A stretch of DNA of 30,248 nucleotides from Phlegmacium glaucopus. Taxonomy: Eukaryota > Basidiomycota > Agaricomycetes > Agaricales > Cortinariaceae. The DNA lies in NCBI GenBank assembly GCA_015039465.1, contig MU130307.1, positions 1 through 30,248 on the forward strand. The letters are read 5' to 3'. This document shows positions 8,562-18,136 of the stretch, piece by piece. The translations under genes were made by a program, and so were the position numbers. Numbering within the stretch: position 1 is the first letter of the stretch; every line of letters starts with the position of its first letter. Below the pieces are notes generated by a model. It was not told the origin of the DNA, did no database searches, and saw only the letters and a program-made list of their open reading frames with translations.

Positions 8562-11500
8562 ATGACTGTCCCCTCCGAAAATGAGCCGTCTTCCCTCACA
8601 AACCACCTTACACTTGCCGACGCCTCTAAACCTATTATAACTAAGGAAACTATATCCTTCACCTTCAAAGGCGACCGACTCGACAAAGATGGGGGCAACT
8701 GGAAAAAGTGGAGCTCCGAAATTCTGGACCTCCTTGACATGGCTGGTCTCGGCTCCCACCTAACTGATGATATCTCTAAAGCACCCCCACCCGATGTTCA
8801 GCCGAACGCACATCGCAACTGGGTGTCCAACGACCGCTCTGTCCGGGGTTTTCTGCGATCAAGCCTTTCTCCCACTGAGAGAGATCTCGTGTCAGCATTT
8901 ACTGGCGCTAAAGAAACATGGGAAAAATTGGAATCCTACCATCTCGAGGAGGGACCGATAAAGCAAGCAAACCTCATCCAAAGTGCTCTCACTACTCGTA
9001 TTGACCGCGATGATCAAATGATGATCAAAGTCCGGCGTCTACGGGACGACTTACGTCGGGCGTTCCGTATGCAAGGAGGAATTAATGAGGAAACATTCAT
9101 CTCCATCGTCGTTCTCCAGGCTCTTGGTGCTGGGCTTGACCACTCCCGCGCCATTATCCAAAGAGATTTCCGTGCTTCCACTGCCTCTTCCCCTTACACT
9201 GTCGATAATCTTGTGGACTTCCTAGAACAGGAGTATCAGATGCTGATGGGAGATAAACAACGGGTTCCAAAGGGCGACTTCACGGTCGCTTTAGCCACCC
9301 AATCTGTCCAAAAAGGCAAAGCTCCCGTCATGTGTGCAAATTGCAAGCGACCTGGGCATACGGCCCCATGGTGCGTCCGTCCAAATGGAGGAATGGCTGG
9401 GAAAACAATTGAAGAGTCGAAGGAGGCCCGGCGAAAAGACAGGGAATCGAAGACCACTGTTCCCCCTGCTCCCACTTCTGGTTCTTCTCGTGTCCAGGTT
9501 TCTGTTCGAGGAACCGATGGACGCTCATACCTCATGTATACCGATACATCGTCACTCACCCCCTTAACTGAGACCCACCCTACCACCAGGGAGTTTGCTG
9601 GAATCGCATCCACGGAACCGGAACAACTTCCTGCAGATGACATTGAATACTACGGTTTCATGGCAGCGATTCAGGAGGAGCAACATGACCCGAAAGAAGA
9701 ATACAAAGCTAACGTCAACTGGGATGACTACTCAACAGAGAGCGTCAACACGACTGCGTCCGCATTTACCCACTCTGCCGTCAGCAACCCCTTCTTTCTA
9801 GACTCAGGCGCAAGCTCTGCAATCAGCCCAGTCAAAAGCGACTTCACCAACCTTCGACCTTTCTCTCGTAAGGTAAAAGGAATAGGTGGTTCAGTTATTG
9901 AAGCATTTGGTATTGGAAACATCAAAATTCCGGTAGCAAAGAACTCTTATCTATGGCTCAAGAACGCATTATATATACCAAACGCTACCGTACGATTAAT
10001 TTCGGTATCATCAATAACCAAAGACTCCAACGCATTAGTCCACTTCGACCACCTCACATGCTGGATAACCGATCGTACATCCGGGAAGACGATGGCACAT
10101 GGATCCTTAATCCATGGAAAGAACCTCTATGCACTTGACATCTATACAAGCGACGCTGCATACTCAATCACTCATTCTCCCAACCTCGAGACGTGGCATC
10201 GTCGTCTAGGTCATGCAAATTTTCAAGCCATCACTAATATGGCAAGAAAGGGCATGATTGACGGTATGCCCACCTCCTTTCCTGCCACACCACCTAAATG
10301 TGACTCATGTATCCTTGGGAAACAGACGAAGACGCCAGTTCCCAAAATACGAAAGGAGGAGAGCAAAGCAACTAGAAAGCTGGAAATAGTTTGGGTGGAC
10401 TTGACTGGGCCCATGGCAGTGGAATCACGAACAGGGAACAAGTATGTTATGAATATTGTTGATGACTACTCGAGTTACCCATGGTCCATCCTCTTAAAAT
10501 CAAAAAATGAAGCCTTCCATTATCTAAAAGCATGGGAGATCGCTAGAGAAAAAGAAACAGGATTATCAGTGGGAAAGTACAGGACAGATAACGGCGAATT
10601 GAAGACTGATGAAATGAAGCAATGGATCGAATCACGAGGAACACAGCACGAATTCACTGCACCATACACTTCGGCCCACATCGGACGAGTGGAACGCATG
10701 CATAGAACTCTAATGGGCAAGGCACGCACCATGCGAATCCATGCCAACCTACCCCCTTTCCTATGGGATGAACTGTACCTAACAGCATCACACCTACATG
10801 CAAAAACAATTACCCGCTCCTTAGGCGATGTTACCCCATATGAAAAATGGCACAACCGTAAACCCGACTACTCATACATGCGCGAAATTGGATGTAAGGT
10901 TTTCACACTCATACTAAATCGTAACAATCCAAAAATACATGAACGATCAGTTGAATGTGTCCTAATCGGTTACGACCTTAACGCCAAGAGCTATCGATGT
11001 TACCACCGCCCTACAAGACAAGTCGTCAGCTCATATCACGTCCGGTTCATCGAATCACATGAAGGCCATACACAATCAATCCCTGCAGGAGCTCCCGTTC
11101 CAACCTCCATATCAGAAAACACACCTGATCATGAGGACCCCATTCAATCAGAAGATGAAATTCGACCAATAAACAAAAATAGACCTGCCTATCACGAACC
11201 TATCGATGTACTTGAAACACCACCAACTGAGGACGCCAATCACAATACTCAAAACAACCATGTGGGCAACTCAGATATAGACATACCTAGGCGATCTTCC
11301 CGATTGGCACAAAAGAAATCTAACATGGCTGCCGGCCTGATGCGTCCCAACCGACTCGAAAATGCTATACGGCAATCGAAAGAAAGCGCAGAAAGGATAG
11401 TCCAAAACAAACTAAATCACACAGACAATTCCGAATCAAACAAATCAGGGGAGGAGCTTGTGGAAAAAGGGGAGAGCGAGGCAATTAAGGAACTCTGTGA

Positions 11501-13226
11501 TGTATTCGATCATCTAAAACTGGACACACCTGATGAATCAGAAATACAGAGAACTGATCGCATATTAGCAGCCATAGCGACGATTCCTGAAGCAAGTTTC
11601 GACAACTTCGATCTTGATGAGCCGAAAACCTGGCAGGAAGCTAAGGCATCTCCATATAGCGCCCAATGGAAGGAAGGTTACCTTGAAGAATTGGCCTCAT
11701 TGAAAGAAATGGGGGTCTACAAACTTATTCATCGGTCACAGGTACCTCCCACTACAAAAATTCGCAAGGGGCGCCCCGTGTTTAGGCTAAAACGAAACTC
11801 GGATGGTCTCCCTGTCAGATGGAAAGTACGTTTGGTATTCAAAGGTTTTGAGCAAATTTATGGCAAAGACTATACTAGCACGACCTCACCGACCGCACGC
11901 ATGGAATCTTGGCGTATACTTTTGCACCTCGCGGCTACACTCGATTGGGATGCCCAACAAATTGATGTCAAAACGGCCTTCCTTTATGGCCTATTGCCAG
12001 ATGACGAGGTCCAGTACATGGAGCAACCCATCGAATTTGAAGAAACCGGAAAGGAGGAGTACGTGTGGATGCTGCAACGAGGCCTATATGGAATGAAGCA
12101 GAGCGGGAGGATATGGAATAAGACGATGAACGACGCTATGTTGGCTTGGGGCTTCACCCGCTTGACTTGCGAATCATGCATCTACTACAGGAATACTCCG
12201 GCAGGTACAGTAATCTCTGCTGTCCATGTTGACGATTTTCTCTCAATAGCAAGCTCACGATCCGAAAATGAGAACTTCAAGTCCCAAATGAAATCATTAT
12301 GGACGATATCGGATCTTGGCGATGCCAAATACTGCGTCGGCATCGCTATCCTACGGGATAGACAAACGAGAACAATCTACCTATCCCAAACAGCACTTAT
12401 CGACAAAGTTGTTCAACAATTCGGTCAGAACCATAGCCACCCGGTTTCGACACCAATGGACCCGGGTCTGAAACTCAGTCGCCCTGACAAGTCATCATTA
12501 ACTCCTTTAGATGCCGACCGACTAGCGAAAACTCCCTACCGATCCCTAGTCGGCTGTCTCATTTACTTGGCCGTTGGCACTCGCCCCGACATCTCCTATG
12601 CGGTACAGCAGCTGTCTCAATTCCTCGACAACTACTCGTACGTCCATTGGAATGCAGCAGTACGAGTTGTACGATACCTAAAAGGTACTAGGTCATTACA
12701 ACTGAAACTTGGGGGTACCAATGAGGTAAAACTACTTGGTTTTACTGACTCGGACTGGGGCAATTGCCCAGACACCAGACGAAGCGTCGGTGGGTATTGT
12801 TTTACATTAGGATCGGGTCCAATCTGTTGGCAGGCACGACGACAACGCACCGTTGCTACCTCAACATGCGAAGCAGAATATACAGCAGCGTTTGAGGCAG
12901 CCAAGGAAGCGCTTTGGCTGCGAACTTTATTGTCCGGCATTCAGCTCCCACCCAACTCCCCTACAACTATCCTATGTGACAACAATGCAGCCATAACGCT
13001 ATCTGAAGATCCGGCTTTCCACGCTAGGGTTAAGCATTTTGACATCCGATATCACTTCCTACGCGAACGCGTACAGTCTGGCGACATTGCCCTGTCCTAC
13101 ATCAACACAAAGGACAACATTGCCGATATCTTCACGAAACCACTGGATGCTACCAAATTCACTCGGCTTCGCACTTTCTTGGGCATCACTTGCCACGATC
13201 CCATGCGAGGAGGAGTATCTACTTAG
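8562..13226 (+). CDS. Copia gag-pol polyprotein, 1554 residues, intact
   Basis: Start chosen at the ATG at 8562, after the primer-binding site. The frame is open back to an ATG at 8400 inside the LTR, which would add 54 residues, but that start lies in the LTR and is less likely. Order of domains: Gag-like region; CCHC zinc knuckle (9333-9374, C-X2-C-X4-H-X4-C); aspartic protease with LDSGAS (about 9798); HHCC integrase N-domain with CDSCILGK (about 10300); integrase core with Asp (10398), Asp (10587) and Glu (10692); copia-type reverse transcriptase with DVKTAFLYG and HVDD (12225-12236); RNase H with TDSDWG and FTKPLD near the end. All key residues are present and there are no stops or frameshifts. 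It makes the proteins for particle assembly, reverse transcription and integration. Gag and Pol share one frame, so the Gag:Pol ratio must be set some other way. Confidence 0.97.
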   Translation: MTVPSENEPSSLTNHLTLADASKPIITKETISFTFKGDRLDKDGGNWKKWSSEILDLLDMAGLGSHLTDDISKAPPPDVQPNAHRNWVSNDRSVRGFLRSSLSPTERDLVSAFTGAKETWEKLESYHLEEGPIKQANLIQSALTTRIDRDDQMMIKVRRLRDDLRRAFRMQGGINEETFISIVVLQALGAGLDHSRAIIQRDFRASTASSPYTVDNLVDFLEQEYQMLMGDKQRVPKGDFTVALATQSVQKGKAPVMCANCKRPGHTAPWCVRPNGGMAGKTIEESKEARRKDRESKTTVPPAPTSGSSRVQVSVRGTDGRSYLMYTDTSSLTPLTETHPTTREFAGIASTEPEQLPADDIEYYGFMAAIQEEQHDPKEEYKANVNWDDYSTESVNTTASAFTHSAVSNPFFLDSGASSAISPVKSDFTNLRPFSRKVKGIGGSVIEAFGIGNIKIPVAKNSYLWLKNALYIPNATVRLISVSSITKDSNALVHFDHLTCWITDRTSGKTMAHGSLIHGKNLYALDIYTSDAAYSITHSPNLETWHRRLGHANFQAITNMARKGMIDGMPTSFPATPPKCDSCILGKQTKTPVPKIRKEESKATRKLEIVWVDLTGPMAVESRTGNKYVMNIVDDYSSYPWSILLKSKNEAFHYLKAWEIAREKETGLSVGKYRTDNGELKTDEMKQWIESRGTQHEFTAPYTSAHIGRVERMHRTLMGKARTMRIHANLPPFLWDELYLTASHLHAKTITRSLGDVTPYEKWHNRKPDYSYMREIGCKVFTLILNRNNPKIHERSVECVLIGYDLNAKSYRCYHRPTRQVVSSYHVRFIESHEGHTQSIPAGAPVPTSISENTPDHEDPIQSEDEIRPINKNRPAYHEPIDVLETPPTEDANHNTQNNHVGNSDIDIPRRSSRLAQKKSNMAAGLMRPNRLENAIRQSKESAERIVQNKLNHTDNSESNKSGEELVEKGESEAIKELCDVFDHLKLDTPDESEIQRTDRILAAIATIPEASFDNFDLDEPKTWQEAKASPYSAQWKEGYLEELASLKEMGVYKLIHRSQVPPTTKIRKGRPVFRLKRNSDGLPVRWKVRLVFKGFEQIYGKDYTSTTSPTARMESWRILLHLAATLDWDAQQIDVKTAFLYGLLPDDEVQYMEQPIEFEETGKEEYVWMLQRGLYGMKQSGRIWNKTMNDAMLAWGFTRLTCESCIYYRNTPAGTVISAVHVDDFLSIASSRSENENFKSQMKSLWTISDLGDAKYCVGIAILRDRQTRTIYLSQTALIDKVVQQFGQNHSHPVSTPMDPGLKLSRPDKSSLTPLDADRLAKTPYRSLVGCLIYLAVGTRPDISYAVQQLSQFLDNYSYVHWNAAVRVVRYLKGTRSLQLKLGGTNEVKLLGFTDSDWGNCPDTRRSVGGYCFTLGSGPICWQARRQRTVATSTCEAEYTAAFEAAKEALWLRTLLSGIQLPPNSPTTILCDNNAAITLSEDPAFHARVKHFDIRYHFLRERVQSGDIALSYINTKDNIADIFTKPLDATKFTRLRTFLGITCHDPMRGGVST

Positions 13227-13234
13227 TCTACGGT

Positions 13235-13243
13235 GAGGAGGAG
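13235..13243 (+). promoter_or_regulatory. Polypurine tract
   Basis: GAGGAGGAG directly precedes the 3' LTR and should prime plus-strand DNA synthesis. A similar GAGGAGGAG lies at 13207-13215 within the last codons of pol. Confidence 0.85.
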
Positions 13244-13606
13244 TGTTGGTATTTGGAGTAAGCAAAAAGGCCACCGTAGACTAAGTAAGGGAAGGGCCAC
13301 CGAAGTCAAATATGGATAGTGGCATTACGGGCCACTATCATTGTTTCTACAAGTATATATACTACATAGACTTATTGCTCTACCTCAGTCCGTTGTATCG
13401 TGACTGAGGTGAGCAATCTACTAAACTTACTTTACCTTACTATGCTTACCGTTGCCTAGTCATTGTGATCTTAATCACTATCTAGGTACGGGAAAATATA
13501 TTTAGTCCGTTGTATCGTGACTGAGTCATTGTGATCTTAATCACTATCTAGCTTAATCTAAGCATGTCTATACATAGACTACAACTTAGCGGTTCAGATT
13601 TCTACA
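13244..13606 (+). repeat. 3' LTR of the copia element
   Basis: 363 bp, read as identical to 8080-8442. Read on the minus strand it supplies the stop that ends the 5' half of the TPR-CHAT frame at 13586, six codons into the LTR. Confidence 0.97.
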
Positions 13607-13611
13607 GTTAC
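13607..13611. repeat. Target-site duplication, right copy
   Basis: GTTAC directly follows the 3' LTR and matches 8075-8079. Confidence 0.97.
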
Positions 13612-14704
13612 CAGTGTGTTCAAAGCGACATTGGTATGAATTTCCAAGGTTGTTGAAGCAATTTGGAAGGTCAACATGGCCAGAAGGAGTGGATTCAACA
13701 GCATTCTGGTGGTAATATATGGCATGGTCAATATCCTGGAGGTCACCAGTGCACCTAAAGCGAGATAAGTATGAACTTCCAAGGTTGCTGAACCGATTTG
13801 GAAGGTCAGCATGGCCAGAAGGAGTGGATTCAACAGCATTCTGGTGGTGGGATATGGCCTGGTCAATATCCTGGAGGTTGCCAGTGCGTTGAAAGCAACA
13901 TAAGTATGAAGTTCCAAGGTTGTAGACAAAAACTGGAAGGTTAGCATGACCAGAAGGAGTGGATTGGACAGCATTCTGGTGGTGGGATATGGCATGGCCA
14001 ATATCCTGGAGGTCAGCAGTGTGTTCAAAGCGATATATGTACAAATTTCCAAGGGTGTTCAAATTTTTCGGAAGGTCAGTATGACCAGAAGGGGTGGATT
14101 CAACAGCATTCTGGAGGTGGAATATAGCATGGTCAATATCCTGGAGCTGGCCGGTGTGTTTGAAGTGACTGAAGTACAACATTCCAAGGTTGTTGGAGAC
14201 GGTGGCAAGAACATTAACACCAGTAGTTTCCAGTGATGTTGGTTGGTGCGACACATTGCTGGGGGGTGGTAGTGCATATGGGAGATCGTGCTCAGAGATC
14301 GAGATGGCTGAGCCTTTGAGTGGCGCTCCGGGCATTGAACTATGTTCAGGTTTTGTGACTGCCTCTGTCCCTTGTACCATGCTTCGCATGGATTCAAGGT
14401 ATGGAATTATTGGGTTCTGACTCGGAGTTGTGCTTTCCGAAGATCCTCCGTGCTGGAAGACGGTGATTACGCCTTGAAGTTGGTTGTCATCATCAATGAT
14501 TGACGTTGGGATTTTGAGTGGTCGTTCAGGGCTTGAAGTCGTCTGTCTCCGCTTCTTGGGGGTATCCCAGGTGTCTAGAACTGGGGTTGGAGTACCCTGT
14601 TGTGTGGTGTTTTCGGTCGCGGGTTCGAGCGGTGGTGGTTGTCCTTGACTGTGGGCGAAGCGGGCTGCGATCTCAACTTCGTCAGTATGGTTGAACGTGG
14701 CCAT
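13607..14704 (-). CDS. TPR-CHAT protein, 5' part (leader and four TPR units)
   Basis: Start chosen at the ATG 14704-14702 (G at -3, G at +4); the frame extends to a TTG at 14749, which is not a plausible eukaryotic start. About 185 residues of Pro/Ser/Thr-rich, low-complexity leader (MATFNHTDEVEIAARFAH, then TPKKRRQTT) precede a helical stretch and four TPR-like 45-residue units. The KKRR cluster could be a nuclear signal. The 3' LTR then interrupts at Gly-Asn, and translation would stop at 13586 after CRNLNR. Without the copia and one duplicated GTTAC, the frame continues exactly into 8074, giving about 1388 residues after splicing. As it stands this half encodes TPRs without the CHAT effector. 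No NACHT or NB-ARC domain is visible. Confidence 0.88.
13610..14149 (-). repeat. Four TPR-like 45-residue units
   Basis: Four units of exactly 135 bp match the ten at 6731-8074 and belong to the same array, which had 14 units before the insertion. The most N-terminal unit (QLQDIDHAIFHLQNAVES) and its partner with IYRFEHTA are the most divergent, as usual at the ends of homogenised arrays. Confidence 0.92.
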
Positions 14705-14782
14705 TGCGGATGCTGGAAAGACGGATAGATTGGCAGAGCGTTTTTGCAAGACAAAAGTATGTGTAAGGAGTATTGAAGTTGG

Positions 14783-14790
14783 GTATTTAT
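14783..14790 (-). promoter_or_regulatory. Possible TATA box of the TPR-CHAT gene
   Basis: On the minus strand ATAAATAC lies about 80 bp upstream of the ATG at 14704, followed by a pyrimidine-rich stretch that would suit a start site. There is no experimental support. Confidence 0.35.
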
Positions 14791-15196
14791 GAGTTTACGT
14801 CCTAGTATATGGAATCAACACTGCCTGCGTCATGTTGGCTTTGTGCTTTCATTGCAACATGCACGGCAAGAAACGAGGGCAAGAAATGCATGGCCGTGGC
14901 ATTGCATTGAACGGTATAGCACAGGTAAGATATGACTGAAATTCATATCTTAGTAATACCATAATGTCGGTCGAGATTGATATCAAGCACTTGCCTCCTA
15001 GATCCATGATCTCCGGAGTCTATGCTCATGCGCTATTCATTACTGCAGACCATGATCGCATCCCCATCTTTATATGCCGCAGAACAGATCCTCACCAGAT
15101 ACTGAGGCCCCGAGGCGTTGGTGAGGCGGGAAAGCGCAAGGAAGAAAAACAATTCTCATATACAGGGTGGTCAAGAGCCTACGGTTTCCCGGTAAT
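14791..15196. other. Upstream region of the TPR-CHAT gene, no gene seen
   Basis: This stretch separates the TPR-CHAT start from the partial paralogue at 15197. Only short frames without support are present. It probably carries the promoter. Confidence 0.4.
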
Positions 15197-15417
15197 TCCA
15201 GTTGGTGCGACACAGTGCCTTCGGGGATCGACACAGTGCCTTCGGGGATCGACACAGTGCCGCGGGCTAGTAATGCGTACGGGAGATCGTGCTCAGAGAT
15301 TGAAGCGGCTGAGCTTTGCGTGGCGTTAGGCTTCGAACTGTGTTCAGATGTCGTAAATGTGCCCTGTCCCATATACCATGTACCACGTACTATGCTAAGC
15401 TTGGATTCAAGGTACAA
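15197..15417 (-). pseudogene. Fragment of a TPR-CHAT leader paralogue
   Basis: About 220 bp on the minus strand resemble the leader at 14228-14402. Both contain YLES, then EHSS, then the block SISEHDLPYAL, then SHQ. DNA similarity includes GGGAGATCGTGCTCAGAGAT and TTGGATTCAAGGTA-like segments. The copy has a stop (TAG) just before the YLES stretch, no ATG and no TPR units after it. It has gained extra residues through a 21-bp tandem repeat. It is most simply a truncated duplicate of the neighbouring gene's leader. Confidence 0.8.
15208..15261. repeat. 21-bp tandem repeat, 2.6 copies
   Basis: Units at 15208-15228 and 15229-15249 are identical, and a partial unit follows to 15261 (core GACACAGTGCCTTCGGGG). 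In the minus frame the unit adds seven residues (GTVSIPE). It is present in the partial paralogue and absent from the TPR-CHAT leader. Confidence 0.9.
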
Positions 15418-15846
15418 CTACCGTCACAGCACGAAGGACCTTCGGAAAGTATGACCTAATACACCCCACACCACTACTTACCTTGACGTTGGCTGCGTTG
15501 GGACTTTAAGAAGAGAGATAAAGAATGAAAGCAAAAGTTGCATTGATACTTGATAAACAATGTCATGTGATCAGTACTTTTCCAGGATTACACATGTCGA
15601 CTCATTGTACAGCATATGAAAACCGGGCCTGGATAGACATTGATAGGGGGTCATCATCCGGACTTAAGTAACAGTCGAAAATAGGAACGGTAGGGTGGTC
15701 TAACGATGCGGCCTTGATGTTTCAAGCTTCACGCATCTGTTATATGCGCCTTCTCCGGGTGGGCTCGTCGACTTGCTGATGAGCCTGAAGGAGGAGAAAT
15801 AAAAGGATGAAGGAAGGAGAAGAGGAAGGTCGGGTAGCAGCACCAG
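15418..15846. other. Spacer, no gene seen
   Basis: No convincing coding frame on either strand. A weak match to the dispersed repeat (CCGGACTTAAG...CAGTCGAAAATAGGAA, near 15658) was seen but is too divergent to call. Confidence 0.35.
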
Positions 15847-16089
15847 TCACTGCAGTGGGCCAAGCAAAAGAGACGGTGCGCATAGTATCACCATATAAGT
15901 AGTACTTTGGCACGGTGGCAGCAGCGCCTGAGTTTGGGTTTGAAGTTGAATTTGAACATTGGGTGGAAGGATACGGTAGACGCGTTGATGGCCGTCCTCT
16001 GAACCATAAGCAACGTAGAGGTCACTGGCGACTACTGTCATGGGCGGTAACCCAGCCAACATTTGGGAGTATATGCCTGTGAACCACAT
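15847..16089 (-). CDS. Hypothetical 80-residue frame
   Basis: It begins with a true ATG (16089-16087) and encodes a mildly hydrophobic peptide with LPPMTVVASDLYVAYGSEDG. The family is not recognised. It may be an exon of a larger minus-strand gene together with 16230-16592, but no pair of splice sites could be fixed. Confidence 0.25.
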   Translation of the reverse strand: MWFTGIYSQMLAGLPPMTVVASDLYVAYGSEDGHQRVYRILPPNVQIQLQTQTQALLPPCQSTTYMVILCAPSLLLGPLQ

Positions 16090-16229
16090 TGTTTAAGCAA
16101 GAAATAATGAGATCATCGACTGCAGGTACTCGCCCATTGGCCTTGGGACCAGTCAAACCCAGCCTTCATAGCAGCATTTCCCCTGCAAGGTCCAGGCTCC
16201 GAAAGTAGATGCAACCTCAGAAAATCTTG

Positions 16230-16592
16230 CTACCACTCGTAGGCGCAGACGACACGCGGGACTTCCGCATCTGCCTCACGTCGTGCGCAGTCGGCGCATA
16301 CATTAATCCAACTGGACACATCGGACAGAGAGCTACCAGGATGATACCTTGGGCGCCGGGCAGGGCTGGTAGGTGATAAGCATGACGAAGAAAGAGTGGG
16401 ACGAGGGATGGGTGTGCCTGCTACTACCGGAAAACCTGGAGGGGCGCTGGATGTGCACAGAGCTTGATAGACAATAAGGCCAGAGAAGACAGACGTATAC
16501 ATGTAGGCTGTGATGCGGGCAGGAGGTGTAGTTGATGCTTGACTGTAGTGTTTGAAGATGCCGCAGCAGTGGGTAGCTGTGGATTGGGCCAT
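16230..16592 (-). CDS. Hypothetical 120-residue protein
   Basis: A true ATG at 16592 opens a frame ending with CADCARREADAEVPRVVCAYEW. It has one moderately hydrophobic segment (YTSVFSGLIVYQALC) and Pro/Ser-rich middle residues. It is unrecognised. It is the best-looking small frame in this spacer but could still be chance. Confidence 0.3.
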   Translation of the reverse strand: MAQSTATHCCGIFKHYSQASTTPPARITAYMYTSVFSGLIVYQALCTSSAPPGFPVVAGTPIPRPTLSSSCLSPTSPARRPRYHPGSSLSDVSSWINVCADCARREADAEVPRVVCAYEW

Positions 16593-17117
16593 ACAGGAGG
16601 AGGGCTGAGAAAAAGTTGATGTGTTGGCTTGAAGTCGAACGTTGAACCCTGTGACCGAGGAGGGTCAAATTGTATATGTCGACCGCTTGCTCCTGGGTTC
16701 AGAGTCGATTCAGAGCCCTGGAATAAAGAATCGTATGTTAGCTGGGATGAAAAGAGGGTTACAAATGTAAAAAAGCAGCCATTAGCACCAATTACACATC
16801 AAAGCTCTTGAAATGTTCTTGTGCGATGAATAACGTGAAGGTGGTTCGAAGCATGCTGCCGCAGCACCTTGCAGGCTAGTACGACTTGCAGAGGGCGAAG
16901 GTGACTTTTGGTCGTTGGCACAGCCTGCAAGTTTCCTCAAACGTGTGGTCCTCGTACTATCGAGGCCGGGCTAGTCAAAGAGGGAGGTAAGTCCACATAG
17001 AGATTGAAAGAACAGGTTCAAAAGGACGAACAACTAATATAGATGTAATGAACATTGAAGTGTTGGCTATACAGTAGAAGTTCTCATACTGCATAGCCTC
17101 GGGACCGACCATTGGGT
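16593..17117. other. Spacer, no gene seen
   Basis: There is no supported frame. Short direct and inverted words are present, but no element borders could be defined. Confidence 0.35.
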
Positions 17118-17139
17118 TATGCATTAATAGATTTATGCA
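17118..17139 (+). repeat. 22-bp AT-rich repeat, copy 1
   Basis: A 22-mer beginning TATGCATTAATAG and ending ATTTATGCA is repeated exactly at 17831-17852, 713 bp away and in the same orientation. It is nearly palindromic (TGCATTAAT...ATTTATGCA). Confidence 0.85.
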
Positions 17140-17830
17140 GGACGAAAAGTGTCACAAATGGTGACATATGTGACCCTCTGACCAATTGGGCGACAGCGTT
17201 ACTCTTTTTCGTTTGGTTTTCGTAAAATAACTGACGTTTGAGGAGAGCTAATAAGATTTTCATGCAACAACTGGGCTCTGTACTTGCGTAATTTACAAGG
17301 CAATTCTAAGGAGAAGCTCTCACCTCCTGATACCTGGCACAAACTTTTTCGAGCCTTTCACAGAGCTTCATGAGTTCACGTCGCGAGGGCAAATCATCGA
17401 CATCATCATCCTCCGAGTCCGAATCATCAAGTTTAATGACTTCACCACAGACAACTATGCATTCTTTGTAACAGAGCCTTAGGCTTTCGTATGTAAGGTT
17501 TTACTTTTGCGCGAGCCTGTTTACGGGTGGCTTCAGGACCAGCAGATATTTCCAATGATCGACTTTGTATCCATGGTGTTCGCTCGACTTTTTATGAGGA
17601 AAATTCTGTCATTCCACCCTTAGTACCATACCCTGTTAAGTTAAGCATTATTCTAATAAATTGCAAGCAGTTGGTGGCGTTCCCGACCCTATGTCGTCGC
17701 CATTCATCAGTACAAACAAAATTCCCACCTACTCAGATAATGCATATTGGGGTCCCCAGGCCTATGCATTATGCATTATGCAATATGCACCCCATTTCCC
17801 TGCGTCCCATGGTGGTTCCGACGCCAGACC

Positions 17831-17852
17831 TATGCATTAATAGATTTATGCA
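17831..17852 (+). repeat. 22-bp AT-rich repeat, copy 2
   Basis: Exact second copy of 17118-17139. It lies next to a run of ATGCAT-like words (17737-17789 and 17850-17872). The pair could be ends of a small element, but flanking duplications were not found. Confidence 0.85.
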
Positions 17853-18136
17853 TCATGACGTTATGCATTATGAAAACTTCTACTGTAATAAGATAACATA
17901 TTATTTCGGAGACTGCCGACTGAGTTACAACTAATATATCTTATCCTTCGGTTTCCATGATACGACACCAAGCCCAGTCGATTCTCCTCCTTTCATAGGC
18001 GGTCGCAAACCCACACCTCATTCAGTCCGTATCGTCAGCCTCGAGGACTCTTTTGTTCGCAGTGGAAAAATAAACACACTTCGCCCGTGAACCTACTGAC
18101 CAATCCCGCGTCAACATCCACCTTCCACCCAAGATC

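Larger units (their letters stand above)
8080..13606 (+). mobile_element. Full-length Ty1/copia LTR retrotransposon (5527 bp)
   Basis: The element has 363-bp LTRs that I read as identical, TGT...ACA termini, a primer-binding site, one uninterrupted gag-pol frame, a purine tract and a 5-bp target duplication. Pol order is protease, integrase, reverse transcriptase, RNase H, which defines copia rather than gypsy. Identical LTRs and an intact frame mean a recent insertion and possible current mobility. It lies in plus orientation inside the minus-strand TPR-CHAT gene and interrupts a conserved repeat unit. Confidence 0.97.

Noticed and set aside
13059..13274. Minus frame overlapping the 3' end of pol and the LTR
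   Set aside because: It is a shadow of the copia gene and LTR, using the same GTG seen at 8110.
4960..14704. NACHT or NB-ARC receptor
   Set aside because: No P-loop (GxxxxGK[ST]) is visible in the leader, so it is not called an NLR.
14749..14749. Start at 14749 for the TPR-CHAT 5' part
   Set aside because: The codon is TTG. The first ATG in frame, at 14704, has a good context. Similar TTG/GTG starts were rejected at 5787, 15417, 18137, 23486, 26637, 574 and 17527.
15657..15690. Third copy of the dispersed repeat
   Set aside because: Only about 30 bp are loosely similar, too little to separate from chance.
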